A stretch of 7,983 bases of DNA, taken from Gemmatimonadota bacterium. GTDB taxonomy: Bacteria; Gemmatimonadota; Gemmatimonadetes; JACCXV01. Within the stretch, counting starts at the first letter, position 1, and every line of letters begins with the position of its first letter. The DNA is taken from contig JACCXV010000189.1 in assembly GCA_013696835.1 (NCBI GenBank), positions 1-7,983 of the forward strand, written 5' to 3'. The translations under genes were made by a program, and so were the position numbers. This document shows, one piece after another, positions 6,691 to 7,983 of the stretch. Below the pieces are notes generated by a model. It did no database searches. It saw nothing but the letters and a program-made list of their open reading frames with translations, and was not told the DNA's origin.

Positions 6691-6874
6691 CCGGCAGATT
6701 CCTGAGTCACGGCAGCTCGGTGAAGTCCGGTATCCTGGATCGTGGTGGCGGGAAGGATCACGGGCTAAGCTTGGCAGCGGCGATCCTTTCGTCCACCTCG
6801 CAGCAAGTGGCGCCCCTGCAATCTTCGAAGAGGCTCGAGGCGGGCCCCTTTCCCCTTGTCCGAGAGGCACCCGC
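6691..6874. other. Divergent intergenic region between ligase and thioesterase
   Basis: These 184 bases separate two divergent starts and should hold both promoters. On the minus side AGGA (6703-6700) lies nine bases before the ligase ATG. There is an inverted repeat AAGGATC (6753-6759) and GATCCTT (6782-6788), and between its arms an imperfect 12-base palindrome GCTAAGCTTGGC (6764-6775). I find no convincing -35/-10 pair on either strand. Confidence 0.6.
6862..6867 (+). promoter_or_regulatory. Shine-Dalgarno sequence deciding the thioesterase start
   Basis: GAGAGG ends seven bases before the GTG at 6875. This spacing, and the absence of hotdog-like sequence upstream, fixes the start much later than the longest open frame (which begins at 6587 inside the divergent ligase gene). 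Confidence 0.55.
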
Positions 6875-7351
6875 GTGGAGGATCGAAGCGGACGGACGAC
6901 GCTGAGGTTCCTGGCGGAACCGGCGCACGTGAACTTCGGGGGCAAGGTTCACGGGGGGGCCGTGATGAAGTGGATCGACCAGGCCGGCTATGCGTGCGCA
7001 GCCGGCTGGACCGGACAGTACTGCGTGACGGTCTACGTGGGCGGGATCAACTTCATGCGCCCGATCCTCGTCGGGGAGCTGGTCGAGGTTCGCGCCCGGG
7101 TCTGCTACACGGGCACGACCAGCGTGCACGTCGCGATCGACGTCCACGCCGGTGATCCACGCGGCGCCGCCTCCAACCGGACAGCAATTTGCGTGATCGT
7201 CTTCGTGGCCCTGGACAAGAACGGGCGCCCCACACCTGCACCCCCTTGGGTGCCGAGATCCGACCGAGATCGCTTCCTGGAGTCCTACGCGAAGCGCTTG
7301 GCCGAGTTCAGGAAGCTTCTGGAAGAGGAGGTGAAGGCAGCCCCCGCGTGA
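6875..7351 (+). CDS. Hotdog-fold acyl-CoA thioesterase (YciA/ACOT type)
   Basis: A cytoplasmic thioesterase of 158 aa that should hydrolyse acyl-CoA to free acid and CoA. The signature of the acyl-CoA hydrolase family is clear: FLAEPAHVNFGGKVHGGAVMKW (residues 12-33), with N20 and the helix residue D35 (WIDQAGY) in the expected catalytic places. VTVYVGGINFMRPILVGELVEV (51-72) and CYTGTTSVHVAIDV (77-90) follow. The single hotdog domain ends near residue 115, followed by a charged helical tail of about 40 residues rich in Lys, Arg and Glu. The GTG start follows GAGAGG by seven bases. The length fits the single-domain family. It is transcribed away from the PGM1-like ligase and lies 119 bases before a secreted protein gene. 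Chain-length preference is unknown. Confidence 0.9.
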   Translation: MEDRSGRTTLRFLAEPAHVNFGGKVHGGAVMKWIDQAGYACAAGWTGQYCVTVYVGGINFMRPILVGELVEVRARVCYTGTTSVHVAIDVHAGDPRGAASNRTAICVIVFVALDKNGRPTPAPPWVPRSDRDRFLESYAKRLAEFRKLLEEEVKAAPA

Positions 7352-7374
7352 GCAGGAACCCGGCGCGATCCTGC
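7352..7374 (+). terminator. Weak hairpin after the thioesterase stop
   Basis: GCAGGA (7352-7357) and TCCTGC (7369-7374) can pair over an 11-base loop right after the stop codon. A second, overlapping possibility pairs GTGAGC (7348-7353) with GCTCAC (7381-7386). No T-run follows, so an intrinsic terminator is doubtful. The 119-base gap to the next gene holds nothing else that I can identify beyond that gene's ribosome binding site. Confidence 0.2.
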
Positions 7375-7459
7375 CCAGCGGCTCACAGCCTTGCTCAAGC
7401 GTGGCGGAGGGCGCGAAGAGAGCCGTAGATTCTGCACGGAGTTCAAAGTGGTTTAATCT

Positions 7460-7465
7460 GGGAGG
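7460..7465 (+). promoter_or_regulatory. Shine-Dalgarno sequence of the small secreted protein gene
   Basis: GGGAGG ends five bases before the ATG at 7471 and eleven before the ATG at 7477. It overlaps the GTG at 7465, so that GTG is unlikely to be the start even though it lengthens the frame by two residues. Confidence 0.55.
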
Positions 7466-7470
7466 TGACG

Positions 7471-7974
7471 ATGACGATGAAGCATGTGCCAACCGCCGCG
7501 ACGGGTCTGCTGATCGGAGCGCTTCTGCTCCTGAGCACCGAAGCGTCCGCTCAACTGAACCAGAACGGCCTCGTGAAAAAGTTCACCTCGCAGGATGAGG
7601 TATCGAACTTCCTCTGCACGGGGGGAGTCGGTACGCCTGTGACGATCGCAGATCGTACGTTCACGCAGGGCGGGCCGAACACCAATGAGGTGCTGGTCAC
7701 GTTCTCGGGCGTCTTCATCTCCGGGGGGGCCGGTGCCGACGAGGCCGTCCTCCGCGTGCTCGTGGGGAACACGGTTCAGGACCATTCCGGCGGCGGCGTT
7801 ACGATCTACACCAACGACGACGACGCTCGGGAAGCGCACAGCTACACGTTCATCACGGACCCGCCCGGCATCCCTCCCGGGACCAACCGCAGGATTCGCA
7901 TCCAGATGAGCTCCAACCTCACCGCCGGAGGCACCTGCGTGGACCAGCGCGCGCTGGTCATCCTGCACCAATAG
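7471..7974 (+). CDS. Small secreted protein of unknown function
   Basis: I do not recognise the family. The 167-aa product has a textbook signal peptide: MTMKHVP, a hydrophobic core TGLLIGALLLLS, and a likely cut after ASA at residue 27, leaving about 140 residues outside the cytoplasm. The mature part has exactly two cysteines, C49 (NFLCTGG) and C156 (GGTCVDQ), well placed for one disulfide joining the two ends. It is rich in Gly, Thr, Val and short alternating hydrophobic stretches such as EVLVTFSGVFISG, AVLRVLVGN and RRIRIQMSSNL, which suggests a beta-sandwich (inference). There is an acidic loop TNDDDAREA at about 114-122. No transmembrane helix follows the signal and there is no lipobox cysteine. 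It could be operonic with the thioesterase, but the gap and lack of theme make independent transcription as likely. Confidence 0.85.
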   Translation: MTMKHVPTAATGLLIGALLLLSTEASAQLNQNGLVKKFTSQDEVSNFLCTGGVGTPVTIADRTFTQGGPNTNEVLVTFSGVFISGGAGADEAVLRVLVGNTVQDHSGGGVTIYTNDDDAREAHSYTFITDPPGIPPGTNRRIRIQMSSNLTAGGTCVDQRALVILHQ

Positions 7975-7983
7975 GCGGGGGGG

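Noticed and set aside
6587..6874. N-terminal extension of the thioesterase
   Set aside because: It begins inside the ligase gene and is a Ser/Arg/Gly-rich shadow; GTG 6875 has a well-spaced ribosome binding site and gives the normal family length.
6691..6945. N-terminal extension of the PGM1-like ligase
   Set aside because: The added 85 residues lie across the divergent control region and the start of the thioesterase gene and show no family similarity; ATG 6690 has AGGA upstream.
7452..7457. TTTAAT as a -10 box for the secreted protein gene
   Set aside because: It would start the transcript at or within the ribosome binding site at 7460-7465, leaving no leader, and the partner -35 (TTCTGC) is poor.
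6758..7492. Minus-strand open frame (244 aa) antisense to the thioesterase
   Set aside because: It has no recognisable motif and overlaps a conserved gene over its whole useful length.

Overview
The window is GC-rich bacterial DNA (by eye well above 60 % G+C, with codons ending mostly in G or C). It holds seven well-supported protein genes and one possible partial gene at the left edge. I see no tRNA, rRNA, CRISPR array, insertion sequence or attachment site. The gene families are widespread. Two proteins with predicted signal peptides suit a diderm environmental bacterium, perhaps a myxobacterial or deltaproteobacterial type, but the sequence alone does not settle the lineage.

Left part (62-4060, minus strand): a likely three-gene operon read right to left. 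It encodes a GMC-family flavin oxidoreductase, a family 2 glycosyltransferase starting in a 4-base GTGA overlap with it, and a family 4 glycosyltransferase after a short gap. This looks like part of a cell-surface polysaccharide or glycoconjugate locus: two sugar-transfer steps plus an FAD-dependent oxidation, substrate unknown. The first and third genes both appear to start at a CTG codon placed behind a good Shine-Dalgarno sequence. A short plus-strand open frame (1-143) may be the tail of a convergent gene overlapping the 3' end of the operon.

Middle (4148-6690): diverging from the oxidoreductase is a secreted PDZ plus M48 zinc metalloprotease. It converges on an ATP-grasp ligase related to PGM1, the peptide ligase of pheganomycin biosynthesis. 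The two stop codons share one CTAG palindrome, so no terminator fits between them. The ligase has no peptide-precursor gene that I can see here, so its substrate is open.

Right part (6691-7983): a 184-base divergent control region separates the ligase from a hotdog-fold acyl-CoA thioesterase on the plus strand. After a 119-base gap comes a small exported protein of unknown function with two cysteines. Neighbouring genes suggest loose themes (envelope glycan synthesis, envelope proteolysis, amide-bond ligation, acyl-CoA hydrolysis) but only the GMC-GT2-GT4 block looks like one functional unit.
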